Shown here: one piece after another, positions 53,391 to 61,945 of the stretch
Numbering within the stretch: the first letter of the stretch is position 1
Layout: each line of letters starts with the position of its first letter
Assembly (NCBI RefSeq): GCF_001542405.1
Contig: NZ_LNCD01000083.1
Location: forward strand, 62,001 to 126,000
DNA length: 64,000 nt
Reading direction: 5' to 3'
Source: Rhizobium altiplani
Lineage (GTDB): Bacteria; Pseudomonadota; Alphaproteobacteria; Rhizobiales; Rhizobiaceae
Made by a program: the position numbers and the translations under genes
Notes under the pieces: generated by a model
The model's database searches: none
Told to the model about the DNA's origin: nothing
What the model saw: only the letters and a program-made list of their open reading frames with translations

Positions 53391-54022
53391 CAGAACTCCA
53401 CGCCGGGCTGTCCCTTGATGCCGGAACGGAACGGATGCTTGACCAGCTCCATCTCGGTGACGAGATCGGCGATCTCGATCAGCTCATCCTTGGCGTTGCG
53501 CCCGGTCAGGACGACGTGGGTCATATACGGCTTCTCGTTCTTCAGGAACTCGACCACTTCGTTGATATCGAGGTAGTCGTAGCGTAACGCTATATTGATC
53601 TCGTCGAGGAGCACCATCGAATTCCGTTCGTCGCGGATCAGTTCTTTCGCCTTCTCCCAGGCTGCACCAGCCGCAGCCACATCGCGAGCGCGATCCTGCG
53701 TCTCCCAGGTGAAGCCCTCGCCCATGGTGTGGAACTGGCAGATGTCGGAGAAGTGCTTTTCGATCAGGTCGCGCTCGCCGGTCCACATCGCGCCCTTGAT
53801 GAACTGAACGACGGCAGACGGCTTTCTGTGCGCGATATGCCGGAAAATCATCCCGAACGCGGAGGACGACTTGCCCTTGCCCTTGCCGGTATGGACGATG
53901 ATGAGGCCCTTTTCGTCCGTCTTCGTCGCCATGATCTTGTCGCGGGCGGCCTTCTTCTTCGCCATCTTCTCGGCGTGGCGCGCGTCGTCGTGGCCAGCGG
54001 TTTCGGTATTTTCGGCGGTCAT
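53390..54022 (-). CDS. cobO: Cob(I)yrinic acid a,c-diamide adenosyltransferase CobO
   Basis: 210-residue corrinoid adenosyltransferase. It has the P-loop IVHTGKGKGKSSSAFGM, then FIKGAMWTGERDLIEKH, LLDEINIALRYDYLD and THVVLTGRNAKDELIEIADLVTEM, and it adds the upper adenosyl ligand. A hydrophilic N-terminal arm (about 35 residues, ending KKKAARDKIMATK) precedes the core. The start at ATG 54022 lies one base behind the cobN stop. Confidence 0.96.
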   Translation of the reverse strand: MTAENTETAGHDDARHAEKMAKKKAARDKIMATKTDEKGLIIVHTGKGKGKSSSAFGMIFRHIAHRKPSAVVQFIKGAMWTGERDLIEKHFSDICQFHTMGEGFTWETQDRARDVAAAGAAWEKAKELIRDERNSMVLLDEINIALRYDYLDINEVVEFLKNEKPYMTHVVLTGRNAKDELIEIADLVTEMELVKHPFRSGIKGQPGVEF

Positions 54023-54023
54023 C

Positions 54024-57000
54024 TCAATTCTCCCCGGATGCAAGCTTGAATGTGTCTGAAAGGTCGAAGCGCGCGGAATTGCTGCGCGGCGTCCAGAGAT
54101 GGCGATCGATGGCCTCGAGCAGCCGCTCCTTGATATCCTCGAAGGCGGCTGGGTTCTTCTCGATCATGAACTCGCGCACCTTCGGATCAACCACGAAGGC
54201 CTGGTAGACGGCTTCGAAATGATGATTGCCCACAGCGCCCGTCGTTGCCGCAAAGGCAAAGAGGTAGTCGACGGTCGCGGCGATCTCGAAAGCGCCCTTG
54301 TAGCCATGGCGCATGACGCCGACGATCCACTTCGGATTGACGACACGGCCGCGCACGACACGCCCGATCTCCTCTTCCAAAGACCGGATCACCGGCTTCT
54401 CGGGCCTGGAGTGATCGTTATGGTAGATCGCTGGCCGATCACCCGCGAGCATTTCGGCCGCAGCCGCCATACCGCCCTCGAACTGGTAATAATCGTCGCT
54501 ATCAAGAAGGTCGTGCTCGCGATTGTCCTGGTTCTGCACGACCGCCTGGATCGAGCGCAGGCGCTCTTCGAAGACGCCACGCTCTGCCCGGCCCTCTTCG
54601 CCGGCGCCATAAGCGTAGCTTCCCCACACGAGATAGGCTTCAGCGAGATCGGCCCGGCTTTCCCATCCCTTCTCGTCGATCAATGCCTGCAAGCCGGCAC
54701 CGTAGGCGCCTGGCTTCGAGCCGAAAACGCGATAGCCGGCCCGACGGCTTGCTTGGGCCGGGTCCAGTCCGGCCGCTTCAAGCCGTGCAGCCTCGCCGCG
54801 CATGCGCTGCGCAATCGGGTTGTCGGTAGCATCTTCTTCCAGCGCCCCGACGGCACGGATTGCCTTGTCGAACAGTGCAATCTGTTCCGGAAAGGCATCC
54901 CGGAAGAAGCCTGAGATACGCAGCGTCACATCGACACGCGGATGCCGTAGCAATGCGGGCGGGATGATTTCATAGCCGGTGACGCGCCGCGAGGTCATGT
55001 CCCACACCGGCTTCACGCCGATTAAGGCCAGAGCCTGGGCGATGTCATCGCCGCCCGTGCGCATGTTCGAGGTGCCCCAGGCGGTCAGGCCGAAGGAGAC
55101 CGGCCATTCGCCGTGATCCTGCACGTAACGGCGGATCACGAGTTCAGCGGACTTCTTCCCGAGCTCGTAGGCCGCCGGCGTCGGCACGGCACGGCTGTCG
55201 ACCGAGTAGAAATTCCGCCCTGTCGGCAGCACATCGGGACGTCCTCGCGTGGGCGCACCTGACGGACCGGGCGGCACGAAGCGCCCATCGAGCCCGCGGA
55301 GTAGACCTTCGATCTCCGCCGTCCCACAGGCGAGAATGGCTGGCCTGAGCCGCATCTCGATCTCCGCGAGAACGGCGCGCGTCGCTGCCCAGTCCTCCGG
55401 GCAGGTGAACTCAGCTGCCACCAGCTTTGCGGCAAGAAGTTCGATCCGCTCGACTGTATCGCCGTTCGTTCGCCAGACAGCGTCCGTGATGCCCACGAGA
55501 AAATCCGGATGCGGTCCAGCCCAGGCCTCGGCCATATCGCAATCGAGCGGGTCGAACGCCAAGTCGAGATCCGCGGCAATCGCACGCTGAAGGCTACGGT
55601 CACCTCCCTGTCCGAGCCCGCGCGGAACCCGGGCCAGCGCGACCGTCAGATCCGTCAGCAACCGTCCCTGCGGCGAGACGCCGAAAACATGCAGGCCGTC
55701 GCGGATCTGCATCTCCTTGAGATCGCAGAGATAGGCGTCGAGCTTCTTCAAAGCCTCCGTCTCGCTCTCACCCTTGTCAATGCCGGCATCGCGATCGAGG
55801 CCGATGTCGGCCACGAGATCGAGGATCTGCTTGCTGAGAAGCCGGATGCGGCGCGGATCACCGCCCGACGCCTCGTAGTATTCGTCGACCAGCGCTTCCA
55901 GATCCTTGAGCGGCCCGTAGCTCTCGGCACGCGTCAGCGGCGGCGTCAGATGATCGATGATCACGGCGCCGGCGCGACGCTTGGCTTGCGTCCCCTCGCC
56001 GGGATCGTTGACGATGAAGGGATAAAGATGCGGCATGGGGCCGAGGACAGCTTCGGGGTAGCATTCCACTGACAAAGCCAGCGCCTTGCCCGGCAGCCAT
56101 TCCAGATTGCCGTGCTTGCCCATGTGAATAACGGCGTGGGCACCGAATTCGTGGCGAAGGAAAGCGTAAAAGGCAAGATAGCCATGCGGTGGCACGAGAT
56201 CCGGGGAATGGTAGCTTTCCTTTGGATCGACGTTGTAGCCGCGCGCCGGCTGGATGCCGACCAGCAGCTCACCAAGACGCATGAACGGCAGCGCAAAAGC
56301 GCCCTCCACGACATAGGGATCGGCCTCGGGTGCGCCCCAACGCCCACAGATTTCATCCTGAATCTTTTTGGGAAGACTTCCGAAGAAAGCCTTGTATCGA
56401 CTCACTGAAAGCGATTCGCGAACAAGCTTCCCATCCTGTCCTGAACTTGTCGGCCCTTCCATCAGGCGTCGTATCAGCGCATCGCCATCATCGGGAATAT
56501 CCGCGACTGGATAGCCGGCGCCACCCATTGCCTTCAGCACCTCGACGGTGCCGGCGGGCGTGTCCAACCCGACGCCGTTACCGAGTCTGCCATCGCGGTT
56601 CGGATAGTTCGCCATGACAAGAGCGATGTGTCTCTTGCCGACGGGTGTCGTCCGCAGATTGGCCCAGTTGGCTGCAAGCCGCGCTGTATAGCGCATCCGC
56701 TCGATATCCGGCTCGCTGCTGACAATATTGGCCTCGACGCGCGCGTCGTAGCGCGATGCCGACTTGAACGAAACCGCTCGGGCAAGCACCCGTCCGTCAA
56801 CCTCCGGCAGCGCAACATTCATTCCAAGGTCGCGTGCGGAGAGCCCCTGCGAGGACGCGGCCCAAGCTTGGCGCGACGACGCCGAAAAGATCGCCTGAAG
56901 CACCACCGCGTCGTTCGCCTCGAGCACGGTCTGCTCGCGATCCGCACCAGGCGCAGACACGGCAAAGCCTGTCGTATTGATCACCACCTCGGGCTTGATG

Positions 57001-57791
57001 GCGTTAAAAACACTTTCGAGAATGCCCTTCGAGACAGGATCCTTGAGGCTGTAAGCAAACACCGGCAGCGGCCGGATGCCTTCAGCCAGCAGCGTATCGA
57101 TCAAGGCTTCGACAGGCTTGGTCTCTCCGCTTTGCACGAGCGCGCGATAGAAGCTGACCGCGACCACAGGCGTTTGTGACACTCCCTGTACGAAGCGCAC
57201 CCGTTCGTCGCACGCCGACCTCCACTCTTCGACGCCGACGACGCCCTTGCCCGGCCACCAGATCCCAGCCTTCATCAGCGGCGATGCCGCCTCCGGCTTT
57301 TCAGTTCCCGAGAGCATCGCACCGGCATAGTCCAGAAACGCCCGCGAATTGGCATCGCCGCCTTCGATGAGATAGGCCCAAAGGGCGTTCAGGTCTTCAA
57401 GCGGTACATTCGAAAATGGTGTCAACCCCGCATCGGACTTCGAATCTCCGGGCAGCACGGCGATGAACGCGCCAGATCGAGCTGCCGCCGTATGGAGGGC
57501 CTCCAGCGCATAGTGGAAGTAGCTGGCGCCACCCAGCGCCCTCACGACGATCAGCTTGGAGTGGCGGGCCGTCCGCTCGATATAGGCATCGACCGACATT
57601 GGATGCTTCAGGCTCATCAGGCTTGCCAGCCGCAGCGAGAAGCCGGCCGACGGTTCGTCATAAGCGGCGGCTATCGCGGCAAGCTCGGTATCGGCAGCCG
57701 ACAGGAACAGGACATCGCCGGGCGATTGACCGAGATCGATCGCCTCCTCGGCGTCACTGATTGTTCCCTGCTGTGCCAGAAGCAGATGCAT
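54024..57791 (-). CDS. cobN: Cobaltochelatase subunit CobN
   Basis: 1255-residue large subunit of the ATP-dependent cobalt chelatase, which inserts Co(II) into hydrogenobyrinic acid a,c-diamide with CobS and CobT (not encoded in the window). Key segments are AVIHMGKHGNLEWLPGKALALS, LIPPHGYLAFYAFLRHEFG-like text, ESYGPLKDLEALVDEYYEA and SFGLTAWGTSNMRTGGDDIAQ. Usual family length, no break. The start ATG 57791 lies ten bases behind the cobW stop. Second-largest target of the riboswitch-led operon cobP-cobW-cobN-cobO. Confidence 0.96.
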   Translation of the reverse strand: MHLLLAQQGTISDAEEAIDLGQSPGDVLFLSAADTELAAIAAAYDEPSAGFSLRLASLMSLKHPMSVDAYIERTARHSKLIVVRALGGASYFHYALEALHTAAARSGAFIAVLPGDSKSDAGLTPFSNVPLEDLNALWAYLIEGGDANSRAFLDYAGAMLSGTEKPEAASPLMKAGIWWPGKGVVGVEEWRSACDERVRFVQGVSQTPVVAVSFYRALVQSGETKPVEALIDTLLAEGIRPLPVFAYSLKDPVSKGILESVFNAIKPEVVINTTGFAVSAPGADREQTVLEANDAVVLQAIFSASSRQAWAASSQGLSARDLGMNVALPEVDGRVLARAVSFKSASRYDARVEANIVSSEPDIERMRYTARLAANWANLRTTPVGKRHIALVMANYPNRDGRLGNGVGLDTPAGTVEVLKAMGGAGYPVADIPDDGDALIRRLMEGPTSSGQDGKLVRESLSVSRYKAFFGSLPKKIQDEICGRWGAPEADPYVVEGAFALPFMRLGELLVGIQPARGYNVDPKESYHSPDLVPPHGYLAFYAFLRHEFGAHAVIHMGKHGNLEWLPGKALALSVECYPEAVLGPMPHLYPFIVNDPGEGTQAKRRAGAVIIDHLTPPLTRAESYGPLKDLEALVDEYYEASGGDPRRIRLLSKQILDLVADIGLDRDAGIDKGESETEALKKLDAYLCDLKEMQIRDGLHVFGVSPQGRLLTDLTVALARVPRGLGQGGDRSLQRAIAADLDLAFDPLDCDMAEAWAGPHPDFLVGITDAVWRTNGDTVERIELLAAKLVAAEFTCPEDWAATRAVLAEIEMRLRPAILACGTAEIEGLLRGLDGRFVPPGPSGAPTRGRPDVLPTGRNFYSVDSRAVPTPAAYELGKKSAELVIRRYVQDHGEWPVSFGLTAWGTSNMRTGGDDIAQALALIGVKPVWDMTSRRVTGYEIIPPALLRHPRVDVTLRISGFFRDAFPEQIALFDKAIRAVGALEEDATDNPIAQRMRGEAARLEAAGLDPAQASRRAGYRVFGSKPGAYGAGLQALIDEKGWESRADLAEAYLVWGSYAYGAGEEGRAERGVFEERLRSIQAVVQNQDNREHDLLDSDDYYQFEGGMAAAAEMLAGDRPAIYHNDHSRPEKPVIRSLEEEIGRVVRGRVVNPKWIVGVMRHGYKGAFEIAATVDYLFAFAATTGAVGNHHFEAVYQAFVVDPKVREFMIEKNPAAFEDIKERLLEAIDRHLWTPRSNSARFDLSDTFKLASGEN

Positions 57792-57801
57792 CGGTCTTGC
57801 C

Positions 57802-58851
57802 TTATGCCAGCGCTTCGATCGCCTTGCGCACCGCCGCTTCGTCCATCTCGTGCAAGCCGATGACGACAAGACGGGTGCCGCGTGCTTCGCCCGGCGCCCA
57901 GGCGCGATCGAAATAGTGGTCGATCCGGCTGCCGACCGCCTGCAACTGCAGGCGCATCGGCTTGCCGGGAACATCGACGAAGCCCTTGAGCCGCAGCACG
58001 TCATGTTCGCCGATGATGCCCCTCAGCGCATCCACGAAGGCTGCCGGATCGGCAACAGGACCAAGCTCGACCACGAAGCTGTCGAACTCGTCATGATCGT
58101 GCGGCACGCCGTCCTCGTGTTCGAGTTCATGGTGGGACTTGCGATTGACCACATCGTCTTCCGTACCGACGCCGAGCCCGAGCAGCACGCTTGCCGGAAC
58201 CTCGCCATTGCGCGCCTCGATCATGACAGGCTTGCGAGCGATACGGGAAGCAACCTCATCGCGCACGCGACCAAGGCCGGCGGTGTCGAGAAGGTCGGTC
58301 TTGTTGAGTACGATCAGATCGGCGCAGGTCAGCTGGTCCTCGAAAAGCTCCTCGATCGGGCTCTCATGGTCGAGCGACTCGTCTTCGACCCGACGAGCCT
58401 CGACGGCATCGTGATCGTCCGCGAAGCGGCCTGCGGCAACGGCGGCGCTGTCGACAACGGTAACGACGCCATCGACGGTGACCTGCGTGCGGATATCAGG
58501 CCAGTTGAACGCCGCAACGAGCGGCTGCGGCAGCGCGAGACCGGATGTTTCAATAACGATATGGTCGGGGCGCTGTTCGCGCTCCAGAAGCTTGGTCATC
58601 GTCGGAATGAAGTCGTCGGCAACCGTGCAGCAGATGCAGCCATTGGTGAGCTCGATGATGTCATCCTCGGTGCAGTTCTCTGCGCCGCAGCCCTTGAGCA
58701 CGTCGCCGTCGACGCCGAGATCGCCGAATTCGTTGATGATAAGCGCGATCTTCTTACCGTTGGCATTGGAGAGCAGATTGCGGATCATCGTCGTCTTGCC
58801 GGCGCCGAGGAAACCCGTGATCACGGTCGCCGGAATTTTCTGCTGGTTCAT
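57802..58851 (-). CDS. cobW: CobW GTPase / metallochaperone
   Basis: 349-residue G3E GTPase. Walker A VITGFLGAGKTTMIRNLL, the CXCC metal site NGCICCTVADDFIP, and NKTDLLDTAGL for guanine binding are all present. A His-rich stretch (HHELEHEDGVPHDHDEF) lies in the second half and fits cobalt or zinc binding. CobW is thought to load cobalt for the CobN chelatase, in agreement with the gene order cobW-cobN. The start is ATG 58851; a TTG at 58860 overlapping the cobP stop is an alternative. Confidence 0.95.
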   Translation of the reverse strand: MNQQKIPATVITGFLGAGKTTMIRNLLSNANGKKIALIINEFGDLGVDGDVLKGCGAENCTEDDIIELTNGCICCTVADDFIPTMTKLLEREQRPDHIVIETSGLALPQPLVAAFNWPDIRTQVTVDGVVTVVDSAAVAAGRFADDHDAVEARRVEDESLDHESPIEELFEDQLTCADLIVLNKTDLLDTAGLGRVRDEVASRIARKPVMIEARNGEVPASVLLGLGVGTEDDVVNRKSHHELEHEDGVPHDHDEFDSFVVELGPVADPAAFVDALRGIIGEHDVLRLKGFVDVPGKPMRLQLQAVGSRIDHYFDRAWAPGEARGTRLVVIGLHEMDEAAVRKAIEALA

Positions 58852-58856
58852 GAAAT

Positions 58857-59381
58857 TCAACCCTTCATCTTCAACGGCAGTCCAGCCGCGATAAAATACA
58901 CATCCACGGCCTCGGCCGCGATCATTTGATGCAGACGGCCGGCATGGTCCCGAAACTCCCGCGCCATGCGGTTTTCCGGCACGATACCGAGACCGACCTC
59001 ATTGGAAACGATGACGAGACGGGCTTGTGCCGTCGGCAGATACGCCACAAGCGAGGCAAATTCCGCCCCTATGTCGCGGTCTTCCATCATCAGATTGGTG
59101 ATCCAAAGCGTCAGGCAATCCACCAAAACTGCCCGCTTCTCGCCATCGATCGCCCGCAGGCAGCCGACAAGATCCAGCGGCTCTTCATGGGTATGCCAGA
59201 GATCGCCGCGATCGGCTTTGTGCTTGTCGATCCGGGCGCGCATCTCGTCGTCCCAAGCCCGACCCGTCGCCACGTAATGGTGCTCCAGGCCGCTCGAGAC
59301 GACCAGTTGCTCGGCAAAACGCGATTTGCCCGAGCGCGCGCCGCCCAGGATGAAAGTCGCGCCTGATGATATCGGGCTCAT
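58857..59381 (-). CDS. cobP: Adenosylcobinamide kinase/guanylyltransferase CobP
   Basis: 174-residue bifunctional enzyme that phosphorylates adenosylcobinamide and transfers GMP in nucleotide-loop assembly. P-loop FILGGARSGKSRFAEQL, the guanylylated His region HHYVATGRAWDDEMRARIDKH, VDCLTLWITNLM and SNEVGLGIVPENRMAREFRDHAG are complete. The ATG at 59381 gives family length but has no visible ribosome site; it overlaps the stop of a short upstream frame, which has one. The operon is led by a cobalamin riboswitch. Confidence 0.95.
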   Translation of the reverse strand: MSPISSGATFILGGARSGKSRFAEQLVVSSGLEHHYVATGRAWDDEMRARIDKHKADRGDLWHTHEEPLDLVGCLRAIDGEKRAVLVDCLTLWITNLMMEDRDIGAEFASLVAYLPTAQARLVIVSNEVGLGIVPENRMAREFRDHAGRLHQMIAAEAVDVYFIAAGLPLKMKG

Positions 59382-59467
59382 GGAAAACGCTGACCGATCT
59401 TCGGAAGCCTTCCGCGAGAGACCGGAACGACTGCGGAGCGCAGCCGGCAAATCTGTCTTTCAGCCAT
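59378..59467 (-). CDS. Possible leader peptide between riboswitch and cobP
   Basis: A 29-residue frame starting MAERQICRLRS. Its ATG (59467) follows a strong Shine-Dalgarno sequence (GGAGG, five bases away), whereas cobP has none. The frame ends QRFP with a TGA that overlaps the cobP ATG (ATGA), the arrangement of a translationally coupled leader. The peptide is basic and without hydrophobic segment. This could be a real small gene, or only a device to bring ribosomes to cobP. Confidence 0.5.
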   Translation of the reverse strand: MAERQICRLRSAVVPVSRGRLPKIGQRFP

Positions 59468-59525
59468 GACAACCTCCGTGCTGGCAGCGGGCATCACCCA
59501 GGAATGGGCTTTTCGCCCGGCACAG

Positions 59526-59880
59526 TTGGCAGGTCTCCTGGCTCGCGGGTCTTGGCCGCGATCGGGGCAAACCGGAAACCGGTCGCCCCAGATCGTGCCA
59601 GCGGATCTTCCTCGCCTTCCCGGCTGCATTTCATGAAAAGGCGGACGATTCGTAGACGTAAGAGGCGTCCTGCCCCGGTTGATCATGATGCACTGCCAGT
59701 GACTTTTCCGTCGCCACTTTCGCACAGCCCGCCTGCACCCTTGCAGGCTGTCAGCCACGCGAAACCAACGCCGGACGGAAAACCCTGACCGCTCTACAGT
59801 CGCGGGGTCGACTATGATGACGGTGCCCGAATTGGGTCCACCGCTTCACATTCCCTTTTCATCCGCACCGATTCAACCGG
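59526..59880 (-). ncRNA. Cobalamin riboswitch (RF00174-type) upstream of cobP
   Basis: Read on the minus strand, all core motifs occur in order. They are AAAAGGGAA (59859-59851), the CCGCGACTGTA...GCGG core (59805-59789), a CACTG segment near 59698, CCGGGAAGGCG (59623-59613), and the B12 box GCCAGGAGACCTGCC (59542-59528). The element is about 350 bases, longer than the usual 200; the extra length is in peripheral arms between the CACTG segment and the GGGAAGG motif and before the B12 box. A GGGC-GAAAA-GCCC hairpin (59518-59506) follows and may belong to the expression platform. It should switch off cobP-cobW-cobN-cobO when adenosylcobalamin is plentiful. Confidence 0.93.
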
Positions 59881-60154
59881 TCCGGAACCATCCGTTATGG
59901 CGTCATCGTTAGGCAAGGCCACTCCTGAAGTCAATCAAAAGCCGTCGCTCCTAAGATTGCCGTCATCGCCGCGAAACGCTGTCAAGTCGACCTACTCTAC
60001 AAGATTTATCGTCTTTTATCAGTGGCTTACGTCATAAATAATTATTGTCCGCGCCGGTCTTTTGCCGCAATTGCATCGCAAGCGGGTCGCGCCACTGATT
60101 TGCCCCTCCCTTCCTCGCACTTGAACGCGCCTGCGCCCGCCTAGTTTTCCTGCC
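59881..60154. other. Divergent promoter region
   Basis: Between the riboswitch start and the ClC-type gene; it should contain promoters in both directions. The part 59990-60045 is AT-rich. No further motif is clear. Confidence 0.4.
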
Positions 60155-61945
60155 ATGCTCCTCAAAATCGATATTCGCCGCTTCGGTCCGTTTCATACCC
60201 TTCTCGATATCGGGCGGATGCGCGCCCTGCTGCGCCGCAGCGAGATGGGGATGGTCATCGCCGGCGCGATCGTCGGTGTCATATCGGGTTTGGCGGTGAC
60301 CGGTATGGGTCTCATTTCCCGCGAAATGCACAGCCTGATCTTCGGAATCAGCGACGTCGAGAGACTGAGTTCGTCGCAGATCGACAACAAGCTGCTGTTG
60401 CTGACGGCGCCGGTCTGCGGCGGCATTCTCCTGGGTCTGTTGCTGTTCGTGCTTGCCAAGACCCGCAAGAAGCCGATGGTGGACCCGATCGAGGCGAACG
60501 CACTGCATGGCGGTCGGCTATCTCTCACCGATAGCATTCTGGTCGCAGTCCAAAATCTTATTTCTAATGGTTTCGGGGCCTCCGTCGGCCTGGAAGCCGG
60601 CTACACGCAACTGGCGGCCGGACTGGCCTCGAAGCTCGGGCTGAAGCTGCAGCTTCGCCGCTCGGACCTGCGCGTTCTCGTTGGGTGCGGCGCAGCGGGT
60701 GCGATTGCCGCTGCCTTCAATGCCCCGCTGACCGGCGCATTCTACGCCTTCGAGCTCATCATCGGCTCGTACACCATCGTCTCGCTAACGCCGGTTGTGG
60801 TTTCTGCGCTGGTTTCGACGCTGGTGGCTCGGCTGCTCGGTGGCAGCGATTTCCTGATCGACGTTGGCGAATTCGGTACGGTCATGCCGGCTGATTACGT
60901 CCCGGCTCTCCTGCTCGGCGCATTCTGTGCGGGTGTCGGTATCATGATCATGCAGGGCGTTGCCTGGATCGAGGAATTGGCTCGCCGGAGTTCGATCGCG
61001 ACGCCGCTGCGCCCTGCCCTTGGCGGCATCGTCGTTGGCCTCCTCGCGCTGATCACACCGCAGGTGCTGTCGGCAGGACATGGCGCGCTCCACCTCAACC
61101 TCGGGCGCGACGTCGCGATTCCGGTGCTCGTGGGCCTGTTCCTCCTGAAAGCCTTCGCCTCCGCGATCTCGATCGGTTCGGGCTTCAGAGGCGGTCTGTT
61201 CTTCGCGTCGCTGTTCATGGGCGCGCTGGTAGGCAAGTTCTTCGCCTATTCCGCCCCCTACTTCGCTCACGCTACGCTGACACCGGTCATCTACGCGGTC
61301 GTCGGCATGAGTTCGCTTGCGGTCGCCGTCATCGGCGGGCCGCTGACGATGACGTTCCTTGCTCTCGAAATTACCGGCGACTTTCCGATCACGGCGCTTG
61401 TGCTGGCGTCGGTCATCACCTCCTCGCTCGTCGTCCGCAGCACCTTCGGCTACTCCTTCGCAACATGGCGCTTCCACCTGCGCGGCGAGAGCATTCGCAG
61501 CGCGCACGATGTCGGCTGGATCCGCAACCTAACGGTTGACCGGCTGATGCGCGCCGATGTGAAGACCGCCAATGCCGCTCTCTCGATCGATGAGTTCAAG
61601 GAACGCTTCCCCATCGGCTCGGCGCAGCGGGTCGTCCTGGTCGATGGTACCGGCAAGTACAGCGGCCTCGTGCTCGTTCCGGAGATTTACGCGAACCTGA
61701 CCGATACCGACGAAACCGGCAAGGATCTCAGCGAATTCATCCGCTACAAGAACGATTTCCTGCAGCCGCAGATGAACGCCAAGCAGGCAGCCGCCATCTT
61801 CGACAAGACCGAAAGCGAAGCGCTCGCCGTCGTCAACAATCTGATTGAGCGCAAGGTTGTCGGCCAGTTGAGCGAGGCGCATACGCTGCGCCGTTACAGC
61901 GAAGAACTCGATCGCCGCCGCCGCGAAATATCCGGCGAGATCTAG
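60155..61945 (+). CDS. ClC-type chloride channel/transporter with C-terminal regulatory domain
   Basis: 596 residues. About 18 membrane segments lie in the first 440 residues, with the family motifs FGASVGLEAGYTQLAAGLA (gating Glu retained), GAAGAIAAAFNAPLTGAFYAFELI and GSGFRGGLFFASLFMGALVGKFF. The first selectivity motif, normally GSGIP, is replaced by MVDPIEANAL, so anion choice may differ. A soluble CBS-like domain follows (residues 455-590, VDRLMRADVKTANAALSIDEF). The stop codon overlaps that of cobQ on the other strand. Confidence 0.93.
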   Translation: MLLKIDIRRFGPFHTLLDIGRMRALLRRSEMGMVIAGAIVGVISGLAVTGMGLISREMHSLIFGISDVERLSSSQIDNKLLLLTAPVCGGILLGLLLFVLAKTRKKPMVDPIEANALHGGRLSLTDSILVAVQNLISNGFGASVGLEAGYTQLAAGLASKLGLKLQLRRSDLRVLVGCGAAGAIAAAFNAPLTGAFYAFELIIGSYTIVSLTPVVVSALVSTLVARLLGGSDFLIDVGEFGTVMPADYVPALLLGAFCAGVGIMIMQGVAWIEELARRSSIATPLRPALGGIVVGLLALITPQVLSAGHGALHLNLGRDVAIPVLVGLFLLKAFASAISIGSGFRGGLFFASLFMGALVGKFFAYSAPYFAHATLTPVIYAVVGMSSLAVAVIGGPLTMTFLALEITGDFPITALVLASVITSSLVVRSTFGYSFATWRFHLRGESIRSAHDVGWIRNLTVDRLMRADVKTANAALSIDEFKERFPIGSAQRVVLVDGTGKYSGLVLVPEIYANLTDTDETGKDLSEFIRYKNDFLQPQMNAKQAAAIFDKTESEALAVVNNLIERKVVGQLSEAHTLRRYSEELDRRRREISGEI

